Positions 18,190 through 27,248 of a DNA stretch of 64,000 nucleotides are shown here, piece after piece. Origin of the DNA: Echinicola marina (GTDB lineage Bacteria > Bacteroidota > Bacteroidia > Cytophagales > Cyclobacteriaceae); assembly GCF_020463795.1 (NCBI RefSeq), contig NZ_CP080025.1, forward strand, positions 1,305,001-1,369,000, written 5' to 3'. The notes under the pieces are model-generated. The model ran no database searches, was not told where the DNA came from, and saw only the letters and a list, made by a program, of their open reading frames with translations. The position numbers were made by a program, and so were the translations under genes. Within the stretch, counting starts at the first letter, position 1. Every line of letters starts with the position of its first letter.

Positions 18190-19473
18190 TTATTCAAATA
18201 CTTTTTTGTAGAACCAACTATTATCATTGATGGAGAAGCCCAGGGTGAATTTATAATAATTCTCTTGAACCAATCCATTACTTGTTGTACCTCTCTGTCC
18301 TACTTTCACAGCTATATTCAATAGTGATAAGCTGCTCATAGGAACAGAAGCTCCAAAATTGATGCCAATATCATTGACCTTATTTTGGTTAATAAGATAT
18401 GGGGTTTGCTCAAACTCAATTCCTGCCCGGAAAGTAGAACGCATAAACACGCTCTCCAAAGAATAAATATCAGGAACAAATTGTCCGCCTAAACCAACTT
18501 TAAAAGACTTTCCTAGACCTGAATTGTCATCGGCAAAGGACCTATAATCCCTAAAATCCTGATGTTGAGCTTCAAGTCCAATGACAAATTTATTAATTTT
18601 TTCGAAAGATATACCATAACCTAATTTATTAGGTAAATAAATACTTCCAATTTCATCATTGTAAATCAGTACACCGTCTGCATCAGGATCAGTGCCTTCA
18701 CCATCCTCAGCAACTTTTGCATAGCGTTTTGTCTTTAGATCACCATACAACTGATAGATCGCGCCAAAATTCAGCCTGCTGCGGTCACCTGTGCGAGCCA
18801 TATAATGCAAGCCGCCTTTGAGAGCAAAATCATTGATCGTCTGTCTATCATAAAGTTCTGTAACCAAACCAGTCAAGCTACCTTCATCATCCACCAGTGA
18901 TAATTGCTCCCTGGCGATGGTAGAACCAAAAACATAACTCCCCTGAAAGCCAACATTAAAGTTTTTTACTAATTCAAAACCGGTATTCAAATACACCTCA
19001 CTGATTCCTCCACGTCCTCTAATCCTATTTAGGGCCGTAAAATCCGAATTAACCACATCACTTTGGATAATGTGCTCATAATCCACGGCACTCACCTGGT
19101 TCAATCCGAGCCCAACAGTCCATTTTCTGGGACTGATGGGTAAAGATACAGCCACATAACTTAAACCTCCTCCATCAAGTGTGGCACTACTTTCTTCAGT
19201 TTTAGCTTGATAGCGTTTATAGTTAAATGCAGCTTGAAAGTTGAAAACATTGTTCTTTACAGACAATGCAGGATTCACTTGATTCACAGACCAAGCATCT
19301 CCATAACTTATACCCAAACCGCCCATTGCTTGGTTTTGGGTAAGACCAGAATTGTTCATATCCCCAACTCCAATGGAACTGTAGGTAGAAGAACCAATTT
19401 GTCCTTTTGCTTGATTAAATATAAAAAAGGCGCAAAAGACGCCTAACAGATGCAGTCTAGTTTTTATTGACAT
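18190..19473 (-). CDS. FadL/PorV-like outer membrane beta-barrel protein
   Basis: A 427-residue protein with a signal peptide (about 1-24, cleavage near AKG) and an N-terminal plug-like segment (STYSSIGVGDMNNSGLTQNQAMGGLGISYGD, interrupted here only by wording) that resembles FadL/TodX-type long-chain transporters and Bacteroidota PorV/PorQ-like proteins. The remainder alternates beta-strands and ends in an aromatic strand with Phe near the C-terminus. The start overlaps the 3' end of coaX by 17 bp. Its substrate is unknown. Pairing with the TPR protein is conserved next to coaX in relatives as far as I recall. Confidence 0.78.
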   Translation of the reverse strand: MSIKTRLHLLGVFCAFFIFNQAKGQIGSSTYSSIGVGDMNNSGLTQNQAMGGLGISYGDAWSVNQVNPALSVKNNVFNFQAAFNYKRYQAKTEESSATLDGGGLSYVAVSLPISPRKWTVGLGLNQVSAVDYEHIIQSDVVNSDFTALNRIRGRGGISEVYLNTGFELVKNFNVGFQGSYVFGSTIAREQLSLVDDEGSLTGLVTELYDRQTINDFALKGGLHYMARTGDRSRLNFGAIYQLYGDLKTKRYAKVAEDGEGTDPDADGVLIYNDEIGSIYLPNKLGYGISFEKINKFVIGLEAQHQDFRDYRSFADDNSGLGKSFKVGLGGQFVPDIYSLESVFMRSTFRAGIEFEQTPYLINQNKVNDIGINFGASVPMSSLSLLNIAVKVGQRGTTSNGLVQENYYKFTLGFSINDNSWFYKKVFE

Positions 19474-20185
19474 TGTAAATTAATATTCTATTCAGACCAT
19501 GAAGGACTAAATTGGGGATTACAAATATGTGGTCTTTTGTTAAGCTTTCAAAGAATTTTGCATCACCACCACAAATAAAGACCTTTAAATCCTGATGATT
19601 GCCAAGGTATTGCTTGATGATACCTTCTATTTCATGTTTAATTCCAAAATAAACACCACTTTTCATTCCATCTAGGGTATTGCCCCCGATCAATCCAGGC
19701 TTAACTTCCTCGAAATCATAATCAACCAGCGGCAATCGTGCCGTTTGTTCATGCATGGCCCTGAATCTCATCTGAAGCCCCGGGGATATTGCCCCGCCCA
19801 AATAGGCCTTATACGCATCGATGAAATCATAAGTAATACAAGTTCCCAAATCAATGCTCAAAACCGGGCCTTTACCTGTTTTACTGTAAGCACCAATAGC
19901 CGCTGCCAGCCTATCAAGCCCCAAAGTATGTGGGGTTTGATATTGGTTTTTCACCGGCAAAAGCGTCCCTTGGTCCAAAAACAAAAAGCCAAAGGGCAAC
20001 ATCAATTCAAGTTCTTGGCTGGACCAACGCACCGAACTGACAATGACATGGTCAAAATCCCAAGCGTCGGTATATCGGAGCAGCTCATCTATATAATTCA
20101 GGCTTTGCTCCTCAATCATCTCCAGACCATCAAACAGGGCACTTTTTATCCTGGTATTCCCTATATCTATGACTAAATTCCTCAA
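19457..20185 (-). CDS. coaX: Type III pantothenate kinase
   Basis: First step of CoA synthesis (pantothenate + ATP to 4'-phosphopantothenate). The ASKHA-fold phosphate-binding motif DIGNTR is at residues 6-11, followed by HTLGLDRLAAAIGA, SIDLGTCITYDF and GGAISPGLQMR, all family signatures. The start is a TTG at 20185: an in-frame TGA lies directly before it, and the next ATG is at residue 23, which would delete the essential DIGNT motif. Length 242 fits the family. panC and panD are 20 kb away in the window, so the route to CoA is split between loci. Confidence 0.94.
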   Translation of the reverse strand: MRNLVIDIGNTRIKSALFDGLEMIEEQSLNYIDELLRYTDAWDFDHVIVSSVRWSSQELELMLPFGFLFLDQGTLLPVKNQYQTPHTLGLDRLAAAIGAYSKTGKGPVLSIDLGTCITYDFIDAYKAYLGGAISPGLQMRFRAMHEQTARLPLVDYDFEEVKPGLIGGNTLDGMKSGVYFGIKHEIEGIIKQYLGNHQDLKVFICGGDAKFFESLTKDHIFVIPNLVLHGLNRILIYNVNKN

Positions 20186-20291
20186 TCAAAATCCATTTTG
20201 AACCGAACCGTTCTACCAATCTTTTGTGACCTTTTGATTTTAAAAACAGCAGGCCAAATTTTCGCCTAAATTAATGATTTTAATATCCGAG

Positions 20292-20321
20292 TTTGAAATC
20301 AAGTGTATAAATTTATCTTTA
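20292..20321 (+). promoter_or_regulatory. Candidate Bacteroidota promoter for anmK
   Basis: TTTG at 20292-20295, an 18-bp spacer and TATCTTTA at 20314-20321, close to the Bacteroidota consensus TTTG/TAnnTTTG (one mismatch at the last base). The predicted transcription start lies about 25 bases before the AnmK ATG at 20354. Confidence 0.5.
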
Positions 20322-20353
20322 CATATCTGATTTTAACAAACTTTAACCCTCCC

Positions 20354-21445
20354 ATGGATACTTCCAATATCTACCATATAATCGGCCTGATGTCCGGCAC
20401 CTCCGGCGATGGACTCGACATGGCTCATTGTAGGTTTGTTTATGAGCAAAAATGGTCCTTCAGTATCATTGAAGCGACTACTGTCCCATTCCCTGAGAAC
20501 TTAGGCAAAAAACTTAATCAAGCACACCAGCTTTCCGGGGAGGAACTCTGCCTTTTAGACAGGGAATTTGGAACATGGATGGGAGAAAAGATAAAAGAAT
20601 TCTGTAAAAGCTATCAGCTAAGGCCGGACGCCGTAGCCTCTCATGGGCATACCGTTTTTCACCAACCACAAAAAAGATTGACCACACAGATCGGTTGCGG
20701 ATGGAGTTTAATGCAAACATGCGGTTTGCCCGTGATCAATGATTTTAGAACCTTGGATGTTTTACTAGGCGGCCAAGGCGCTCCATTGGCACCAGTAGGG
20801 GATCATTACCTTTTCGAAGCATATGACTTCTGCTTAAATCTAGGAGGAATTGCTAATATCTCCATGATAAGCAAAGGACAGAGAAAGGCTTTTGACACCT
20901 CTCCGTTCAACCTCTTACTGAACCATTTTGCCGCAAAAAAGGGGCTCCCTTATGATGATAAAGGGAAACTGGCAAAGAAAGGAAAAGTAATCCCCGAACT
21001 TCTGGAACAACTTAATTCCCTACCTTATTATGAAAATATTGGCGCTAAATCTCTAGGAAGAGAAAATATAGAAAACAGCTTTTTACCTTTATTGGAAAAC
21101 AGAAACGCGGAAGTAGAAGATACCCTGGCCACCTTAGTAAGACACTATGCAGAACAGATCAGCAAAGTAGTGTTGGAACATTCAATAAAATCTCCGAGCA
21201 AATTACTTATTACAGGAGGAGGGGCCTATAACCACTTTTTCATTGAAGTGCTATCAGAAAAATTAGGAGACAAAGCAATAGCCATCGTACCGGATCGAGA
21301 AATCGTAGATTTTAAGGAAGCGCTGATTTTTGCCTTCTTGGGCGTCCTAAAACTAAGAAAAGAAGCCAATTCCCTTGCTTCTGTAACAGGCGCCAGCAGA
21401 AACAGCTGCGGGGGCACCCTCTATCTTCCAGACTTAACAGCTTGA
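20354..21445 (+). CDS. anmK: Anhydro-N-acetylmuramic acid kinase
   Basis: Phosphorylates and opens 1,6-anhydro-MurNAc recovered from peptidoglycan turnover, giving MurNAc-6-phosphate. The signature GLMSGTSGDGLD is at residues 11-22, HGHTVFHQP and NLGGIANIS follow, and a C-terminal LLITGGGAYN. The frame runs back to 20303, but the ATG at 20354 sets the GLMSGTS motif at the usual distance and gives 363 residues, normal for the family. It lies divergent from coaX. Recycling fits the lytic transglycosylase at 33837-34772, which makes anhydro-muropeptides. Confidence 0.95.
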   Translation: MDTSNIYHIIGLMSGTSGDGLDMAHCRFVYEQKWSFSIIEATTVPFPENLGKKLNQAHQLSGEELCLLDREFGTWMGEKIKEFCKSYQLRPDAVASHGHTVFHQPQKRLTTQIGCGWSLMQTCGLPVINDFRTLDVLLGGQGAPLAPVGDHYLFEAYDFCLNLGGIANISMISKGQRKAFDTSPFNLLLNHFAAKKGLPYDDKGKLAKKGKVIPELLEQLNSLPYYENIGAKSLGRENIENSFLPLLENRNAEVEDTLATLVRHYAEQISKVVLEHSIKSPSKLLITGGGAYNHFFIEVLSEKLGDKAIAIVPDREIVDFKEALIFAFLGVLKLRKEANSLASVTGASRNSCGGTLYLPDLTA

Positions 21446-21767
21446 CCTAGCCACTGTATCCCCTTCATGAACACCAATGTTTTGGAATGAGCTCTCCAAA
21501 AGTTAAAATCAGTTTTTCACCAATTTGGGCTTATCCATTGTGCAAAATCATTAAATTGAATGGATAGGACATATGACGCAGTCTGATCAGGAAACAATAC
21601 AACCCAAAAAACAACCATGAACAGCAACTTTTATCTACAAAAAATCAAAACAAGGCCTAAAGAACAAGCAGATTTCTTACATATACCAAACTTCAGTCAA
21701 ACATAGGGTCGTTAAATAGCATAAATAAGTTTTTTTTATATTTTTGTACCACCTTAAAATTCCGAGT
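21446..21767. other. Intergenic region upstream of the dehydrogenase
   Basis: A 322-bp AT-rich gap. It contains a 29-codon open frame at 21617-21706 of no recognised family and a TAnnTTTG promoter element at 21739-21746. I see no terminator for anmK and no other structure. Confidence 0.6.
21739..21746 (+). promoter_or_regulatory. -7 promoter element (TATTTTTG)
   Basis: Exact match to TAnnTTTG, 21 bases before the dehydrogenase ATG at 21768. No clear -33 TTG is seen at the expected distance. Confidence 0.5.
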
Positions 21768-22994
21768 ATGATTGAACCGCTCAAAAAATTTGAGGATAAA
21801 CCGCCTGAAATAGTTTTTGAATGGAATGATAGTGAAACAGAAGCTAAAGGATGGGCTGTGATCAACTCTCTGAGAGGAGGCGCGGCAGGGGGCGGGACCC
21901 GTATGAGAAAAGGCTTGGACAGAAGGGAAGTGGAAGCTTTGGCAAAAACCATGGAAATAAAATTCACGGTTTCGGGACCACCCATAGGAGGGGCCAAATC
22001 GGGAATAAATTTTGATCCAAACGACCCAAGAAAGGGAGAGGTGCTCAACAGATGGTATAAAGCAGTAATGCCCATACTCAAAAGCTATTACGGCACTGGT
22101 GGAGATCTCAATATAGATGAAATCGAAGAGGTCATTCCCATCACCGAATCTTTCGGACTTTGGCATCCCCAGGAAGGTATAGTTCATGGCCATTTTCATG
22201 CTACTGAACCCCAAAAGATCAAGAAAATTGGCCAATTGCGACAAGGAGTTTCCAAAATTCTGGAAGACCCACATTATACACCTGACAGTCCAAAAAAGTA
22301 CAAGGTAGCAGACATGATCACCGGTTTTGGGGTAGCTGAAGCCGTCAAGCATTATTATCGACTTTGGGGCGGAAAGATTAAAGGTAAGAGAGCCATCATC
22401 CAAGGCTGGGGCAATGTGGGAGCAGCAGCAGCCTGTTTTCTAGCCGTAGAAGGAGTTAAAGTAGTGGGCATCATGGACAAAGAAGGAGGCCTGATCAATG
22501 AAACCGGTTATAGCCTTGATGAAATCCGAAAATTATTCACCCATAGGTCAGGCAATAAATTGGTAGCGGAGAGGTTGATACCTTTCAAGGAAATAAATAA
22601 AAACATTTGGGATATCCCCCATGAAATATTTATTCCTGCGGCTGCTTCAAGATTAATTAATATTGACCAAGTGAGGCGTTTGACAAAAGCCGGACTGGAA
22701 GTGATTTCTTGCGGAGCCAATGTTCCCTTTGCGGATAAAGAGATCTTTTTCGGTCCCATAGGCTTGGCAACGGACCAAGAAGTATCGGTTATTCCTGACT
22801 TCATTGCCAATTGTGGAATGGCCAGGGTTTTTGCCTATTTGATGTCAGATCATGCTGAAGTGACCGACAAGGCAATTTTTGAGGATGTAAGCCAAACAAT
22901 TCTAAAGGCTTTAAAAAAAACGCATAAAATGCAGCCCGAAAAGACGGGCATCGCAAGAAAATCTTTTGAAATAGCTATTAATCAACTGATTTAG
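21768..22994 (+). CDS. Glu/Leu/Phe/Val-type amino acid dehydrogenase
   Basis: A 408-residue NAD(P)-dependent dehydrogenase interconverting an amino acid and its 2-oxo acid with ammonia. The N-terminal substrate domain has RGGAAGGGTRMRKG, a catalytic-Lys region PPIGGAKSGINFDP and GTGGDLNIDE; the Rossmann domain begins near RAIIQGWGNVGAAAACFL. A run CGANVPF follows. The sequence sits between classic glutamate dehydrogenase and leucine dehydrogenase patterns, so substrate is not assigned. The track frame begins at a TTG at 21744, but the ATG at 21768 just after a promoter element is the better start. Confidence 0.88.
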   Translation: MIEPLKKFEDKPPEIVFEWNDSETEAKGWAVINSLRGGAAGGGTRMRKGLDRREVEALAKTMEIKFTVSGPPIGGAKSGINFDPNDPRKGEVLNRWYKAVMPILKSYYGTGGDLNIDEIEEVIPITESFGLWHPQEGIVHGHFHATEPQKIKKIGQLRQGVSKILEDPHYTPDSPKKYKVADMITGFGVAEAVKHYYRLWGGKIKGKRAIIQGWGNVGAAAACFLAVEGVKVVGIMDKEGGLINETGYSLDEIRKLFTHRSGNKLVAERLIPFKEINKNIWDIPHEIFIPAAASRLINIDQVRRLTKAGLEVISCGANVPFADKEIFFGPIGLATDQEVSVIPDFIANCGMARVFAYLMSDHAEVTDKAIFEDVSQTILKALKKTHKMQPEKTGIARKSFEIAINQLI

Positions 22995-23053
22995 TGTCGA
23001 TATCTTTTCACTATCAAAAATATTAACACAAAATTAATTTATCCCGACCATAC

Positions 23054-23061
23054 TATTTTTG
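23054..23061 (+). promoter_or_regulatory. -7 promoter element (TATTTTTG)
   Basis: Exact TAnnTTTG match about 125 bases upstream of the NhaD-like ATG. The -33 region is not clear. It would leave a leader of roughly 120 nt. Confidence 0.4.
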
Positions 23062-23186
23062 TTTGGTGGGAATTAGGCAAAATGAGTAGTTTAGGGGAAT
23101 CATAACAAAATCCTTCAAACCACTCTTTGAACTATAGATAAACAAATCAGCGTAAACAAAGACGAAAAAAATTTAATTTCATTTTA

Positions 23187-24716
23187 ATGAAGAATATTAT
23201 TATTGCATTTGGTATTATTTGGGGAGCCATATTTTACACGGGGATACCCTCAGTTTTGGCACTTGAAAATAACCATAAAACAGAAGTTGCGCAAGACCAT
23301 GAACAAGTAGATCAAGACCATTCATCGGATTCCATGCACGCCTCTGATACACCAGGAGAACATGGGGAGGAAGAAGGAGGACATGGACAAGCTCCTATTT
23401 GGTTAGTAATTCCATTTGTAGTTTTATTATTGATGATCGCCACTGGACCGCTATTCTATGAGCACTTTTGGCATCATAACTATCCAAAGGTGGCCATTGG
23501 TCTGGCCACACTGGTAGTGGCCTATTATCTCTTTGTGCTACATGATGTTCATCAGCCCATACATGCCCTGGCCGAGTACTTGCAGTTTATTGCATTACTG
23601 GCCTCATTATATATAGCATCAGGTGGAATTCTGATCAAAGTGGATAAAAAGTCTACACCGCTTGCCAATGTGACCCTCTTGATCATAGGTGCCATTATCT
23701 CCAATCTGATCGGTACCACTGGTGCATCGATGCTTTTAATCAGACCTTTTATCAGGTTAAACAAGCATAATATCCAAGCTTACCATATTATCTTCTTTAT
23801 TTTTATGGTGAGTAATGTGGGTGGCTCACTGACACCTATTGGCGACCCGCCTCTTTTCTTGGGTTTCTTAAAAGGCATTCCATTCTTCTGGACATTGGAA
23901 CATAACTGGCCAGCTTGGGCCTTGGCTTTGACGATCCTTTCAGTGGCATTTTACTTCATCGACCGTAAATTTGGCAGGGCCAATGACAACGAAAGTATAG
24001 AAGAAGTAGCCTATACTAATAAAATGTCCTTGATAGGTTCCAAAAACTTCTTATGGCTTTTGATCATCATCATCTCTGTTTTCTTGGATCCAAATGTATT
24101 GGATTGGGTGCCGGCAATACATTACGATGGAATGAAATTCTCCTTTATCAGGGAAATCATCATGTTCTCTGTCGCCTTCTTTTCCTATAAATTTGCAGAC
24201 GAAAGGGCCATTAAAGGAAATGAATTCAATTTCGAGCCCATCAGGGAAGTGGCTTATATTTTTATCGGTATCTTTGGTACCATGATGCCTGCCCTGCAAT
24301 TGGTAGGCAACTTTGCCAAATCTCCAGAAGGATCTGAATTGATTACCCACAATACACTCTATTGGGGAACAGGTCTGCTTTCAGGATTTTTGGACAATGC
24401 ACCTACTTACTTAAACTTCTTAGCTGCCGCCATGGCCTCAAAAGGAGCCTCCATTTCTAATGTGGAAATGGTCAGACAATTCGCCATGGACGGCTATCAT
24501 GATTCAGCCTTTGAATTGATGGCAATATCTTTGGCTGCTGTATTCTTTGGTGCCATGACTTATATTGGTAATGGACCCAACTTTATGGTAAAATCAATTG
24601 CAGAACAAAGCGGTATCAAAATGCCTTCCTTCTTTGGCTATATTATCCGCTTTTCCATACCGATATTACTTCCAGTATTAATTATCGTTTGGCTAGTCTT
24701 TTTTGCCTTCTCTTGA
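23187..24716 (+). CDS. nhaD: NhaD-type sodium:proton antiporter with His/Glu-rich N-terminus
   Basis: A 509-residue ion transporter of the ArsB/NhaD superfamily. A cleavable signal-like segment (1-25) is followed by an acidic His-rich stretch (about 29-68, with repeated DH, EH and GH) and then 11-13 membrane segments. The blocks SNLIGTTGASMLLIRPFI, GGSLTPIGDPPLFLGFLKG and GFLDNAPTYLNF are conserved NhaD motifs with the transport Asp and Thr residues. It exports Na+ (or Li+) for H+ and is common in marine Bacteroidota. It is monocistronic, with a strong terminator. The symbol follows family resemblance. Confidence 0.87.
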   Translation: MKNIIIAFGIIWGAIFYTGIPSVLALENNHKTEVAQDHEQVDQDHSSDSMHASDTPGEHGEEEGGHGQAPIWLVIPFVVLLLMIATGPLFYEHFWHHNYPKVAIGLATLVVAYYLFVLHDVHQPIHALAEYLQFIALLASLYIASGGILIKVDKKSTPLANVTLLIIGAIISNLIGTTGASMLLIRPFIRLNKHNIQAYHIIFFIFMVSNVGGSLTPIGDPPLFLGFLKGIPFFWTLEHNWPAWALALTILSVAFYFIDRKFGRANDNESIEEVAYTNKMSLIGSKNFLWLLIIIISVFLDPNVLDWVPAIHYDGMKFSFIREIIMFSVAFFSYKFADERAIKGNEFNFEPIREVAYIFIGIFGTMMPALQLVGNFAKSPEGSELITHNTLYWGTGLLSGFLDNAPTYLNFLAAAMASKGASISNVEMVRQFAMDGYHDSAFELMAISLAAVFFGAMTYIGNGPNFMVKSIAEQSGIKMPSFFGYIIRFSIPILLPVLIIVWLVFFAFS

Positions 24717-24730
24717 TAGTACTGAAAACC

Positions 24731-24768
24731 AAAAAAAGGCTGAAACTTGAGTTTCAGCCTTTTTTTGG
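24731..24768. terminator. Bidirectional terminator after nhaD
   Basis: Perfect stem AAAAAAAGGCTGAAACT/AGTTTCAGCCTTTTTTT with a very short loop and T-runs on both strands. Confidence 0.92.
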
Positions 24769-24923
24769 TCCACCAACACTCATTTTACTTTTTATTCCTT
24801 TGAACTACAATAACTTATACATCACACCAATAATCTCCCATCAATTTTGACTAATAAAAATGGCAATCCCAGAGATTATTATCTATCTTATTAGAGACTA
24901 TAAATCACAAACCTTCTTCGCCT

Positions 24924-26285
24924 ATGCCAAGAGCTAAAAAAACCGAGAACAACCGAAAAATCTTTGTTTTGGACACTTCGGTCATACTCTATGCCCACAA
25001 TTCAATCATGAATTTTGCAGAACACGATGTGGTTATTCCCATCACCGTTTTGGAGGAATTGGATCAGTTCAAAAAGGGCAATGATTCTAAAAATTTTGAG
25101 GCGAGAGAGTTTATTAGATTGTTGGACAAATTGTCTAAAGACAAGATGATCCATCACTGGACCCCACTCAACGGAAAAACCAAAGGGTTCTTTAAGGTAA
25201 TGATGACCTCTGACAAACTAAAAGGGGAGCCTATCAATGCCAATAAGGTCTTTGGTGAGGAAAAAAATGACCATAAAATCCTCAATGCAGCTCTCGTGCT
25301 TAAACGAGAAGAAGATGGTAGGAAAGTCATTTTGGTAAGTAAGGATATCAATTTGAGATTAAAGGCCAAATCACTCGATATCCACGCTGAAGATTATGAA
25401 ACAGGCAAGATAAAAAATGTCACCGAACTGGAAAATACTGGAAAAGCTATCATTGAAGGTATTGACCCTGATGTGATCAATCAATTATATGATAACCATA
25501 CAGTAGAGGCCAAACATGTACTGGGCACACGAAAAAGAAAAACCAATACCTATTACATCTTGCGCAGCGACAAGAATTCCGTTCTGGCCTATTATAATGG
25601 GGGGTCCAATACCATGGAGCGGGTGGATAAAAAAATGGCCTATAATGTAAAGCCCAGAAATGCTGAGCAGACTTTTGCTCTCCACGCCATAACCAATCCT
25701 AATATTAAACTGGTATCGGTACAAGGAGTAGCAGGTACGGGGAAAACCTTATTGGCACTTGCCGGAGCCCTGGAACAACGTAGGGACTTCAAACAGATCT
25801 TTCTGGCAAGACCCATTGTTCCCCTAAGTAATAAGGACATCGGCTATCTACCCGGGGATATCAAATCAAAACTCAATCCATACATGGAACCGCTTTGGGA
25901 TAATTTGAAATTCATACAGAACCAGTTTAAGGAATCTGACAAGGAATTTCAAAAAATAACTGAAATGGTCAATCAAGAAAAACTGGTGATTCAGCCCTTG
26001 GCCTATATCAGGGGGCGTTCCCTTTCGAATATCTTCTTTATCGTCGACGAGGCACAAAACCTCACTCCTCACGAAGTAAAGACCATTATCAGCAGAGCTG
26101 GGGAAAATACAAAAATTGTATTTACCGGCGATGTACACCAAATCGACACCCCTTACCTGGACAGCCAAAGTAACGGCCTTACCTACCTGATCGACAGGGT
26201 AAAGGACCATCCCTTATATGCACATATTAAGCTGGAAAAAGGCGAAAGATCCGAATTGGCCAACTTGGCCAACGAATTATTATAA
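24924..26285 (+). CDS. PhoH family ATPase with N-terminal PIN domain
   Basis: A 453-residue PIN-PhoH (PhoH2-type) protein. The PIN nuclease domain (about 8-140) starts KIFVLDTSVILYAHN and has the acidic ExxLDQF and later VSKDINLRLKA. The PhoH ATPase domain has Walker A GVAGTGKT near residue 270 and Walker B FFIVDEAQN. PhoH2 proteins couple an RNase to an RNA-unwinding ATPase; cellular role is unclear. Unlike the mycobacterial locus no small antitoxin gene precedes it; it is followed by a terminator and stands alone. Confidence 0.9.
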   Translation: MPRAKKTENNRKIFVLDTSVILYAHNSIMNFAEHDVVIPITVLEELDQFKKGNDSKNFEAREFIRLLDKLSKDKMIHHWTPLNGKTKGFFKVMMTSDKLKGEPINANKVFGEEKNDHKILNAALVLKREEDGRKVILVSKDINLRLKAKSLDIHAEDYETGKIKNVTELENTGKAIIEGIDPDVINQLYDNHTVEAKHVLGTRKRKTNTYYILRSDKNSVLAYYNGGSNTMERVDKKMAYNVKPRNAEQTFALHAITNPNIKLVSVQGVAGTGKTLLALAGALEQRRDFKQIFLARPIVPLSNKDIGYLPGDIKSKLNPYMEPLWDNLKFIQNQFKESDKEFQKITEMVNQEKLVIQPLAYIRGRSLSNIFFIVDEAQNLTPHEVKTIISRAGENTKIVFTGDVHQIDTPYLDSQSNGLTYLIDRVKDHPLYAHIKLEKGERSELANLANELL

Positions 26286-26292
26286 TTTAATC

Positions 26293-26332
26293 ATAATAAT
26301 AAAGCCTCCGTCTGGAGGCTTTATTATTATTT
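26293..26332. terminator. Bidirectional terminator after the PhoH gene
   Basis: Stem AATAATAAAGCCTCC/GGAGGCTTTATTATT with a short GTCT loop. It separates the convergent PhoH and LytTR regulator genes. Confidence 0.88.
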
Positions 26333-26348
26333 CGATTTGGGTTCTTTA

Positions 26349-27101
26349 TTAACTTTCTGTAATTGTATTCAACTTAGCTAAGAAGCTATTATAATACTGC
26401 CGGCCTACTTGCACGATAGCCCCACTCTTAAGGTTGATTTCCTTGGTGCTGAAACTTTCTATTTGTCCCAACTGAACAATATAAGACTTCTGCACCCTCA
26501 GGAACAATTCACTTGGCAGCTTGTCTTCCATATCCTTCATGGACTTTCTAATAGTGTAGTTTTTATCTTTGGTAAAGATCGAAACCATATTCCCATTTGC
26601 CTCCACGTAATAAATGTCTTCGTAATTGACTCTTTCGTAGGCATTGTCAGACTTAATGTAAACCGCATCTGTAACCAAATATGGGCTTTCTGCCTTAGCC
26701 TTAGGGGCATCAGAATGTAAAGCATTGGTTCTTCGGTTATATAAAACAATCTCCACTATCGCATGGATATCATTGGTATTGAACGGCTTAACGATAAACC
26801 CAGCAGGATGTATACGCTTCGCCCTTTCTATTATTGAAGGATCACTGTAAGAAGTCACATAGATAATGGGCGCATCAACCATTTGCTGAACAATCTCACC
26901 CAATTCTATCCCATCTTTATCCCCCTTCAATTTGATATCCATAAATACCAAATCAGGCCTGTATTTCTTGATTACCTTAATAGCTTGATTGGCAGAATTA
27001 GCAATGTCGATATTTACATATCCTAAAAGTTCGAGAATCTCCTCAATATTTTCTGCAATATCCGGATCATCCTCAACAACCAAAATTCTTTCTTCTTTCA
27101 T
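26349..27101 (-). CDS. Response regulator with LytTR DNA-binding domain (orphan)
   Basis: A 250-residue response regulator. The receiver domain occupies about 1-120 with the acidic pair in VVEDDPD, the phospho-acceptor Asp in LVFMDIKL and a Thr/Lys pair in VTSYSD and IVKPFN. The LytTR domain occupies about 145-245 (VYIKSDNAYERVNYEDIYYVEANGN region, then FLRVQKSYIVQL). No kinase gene is adjacent, so its sensor is elsewhere, possibly the LytS-type kinase at 27999-29048, which has its own regulator. The two regulators are similar in design but not close copies. Confidence 0.9.
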   Translation of the reverse strand: MKEERILVVEDDPDIAENIEEILELLGYVNIDIANSANQAIKVIKKYRPDLVFMDIKLKGDKDGIELGEIVQQMVDAPIIYVTSYSDPSIIERAKRIHPAGFIVKPFNTNDIHAIVEIVLYNRRTNALHSDAPKAKAESPYLVTDAVYIKSDNAYERVNYEDIYYVEANGNMVSIFTKDKNYTIRKSMKDMEDKLPSELFLRVQKSYIVQLGQIESFSTKEINLKSGAIVQVGRQYYNSFLAKLNTITES

Positions 27102-27248
27102 ATTTTATTAGCGGTTCCTTACCTGTATGTGTTATGTTTATTCCTTTCGCTACCTTATTATCTACCACAAATCCTCCCAAAAATATTCTTATACAATGAA
27201 AATGTAAATATTAATCCACAAATACAATTCAATAACTGCATTTTTGAA

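Noticed and set aside
21617-21706. 29-codon open frame upstream of the dehydrogenase
   Set aside because: Too short to support, no recognised sequence, no promoter at the right distance.
21693-22403. 236-codon minus-strand open frame
   Set aside because: Shadow of the plus-strand amino acid dehydrogenase, whose conserved motifs decide the frame.
24924-26285. PhoH-PIN as a toxin-antitoxin module
   Set aside because: No small antitoxin gene precedes it; the 200-bp upstream gap shows none.
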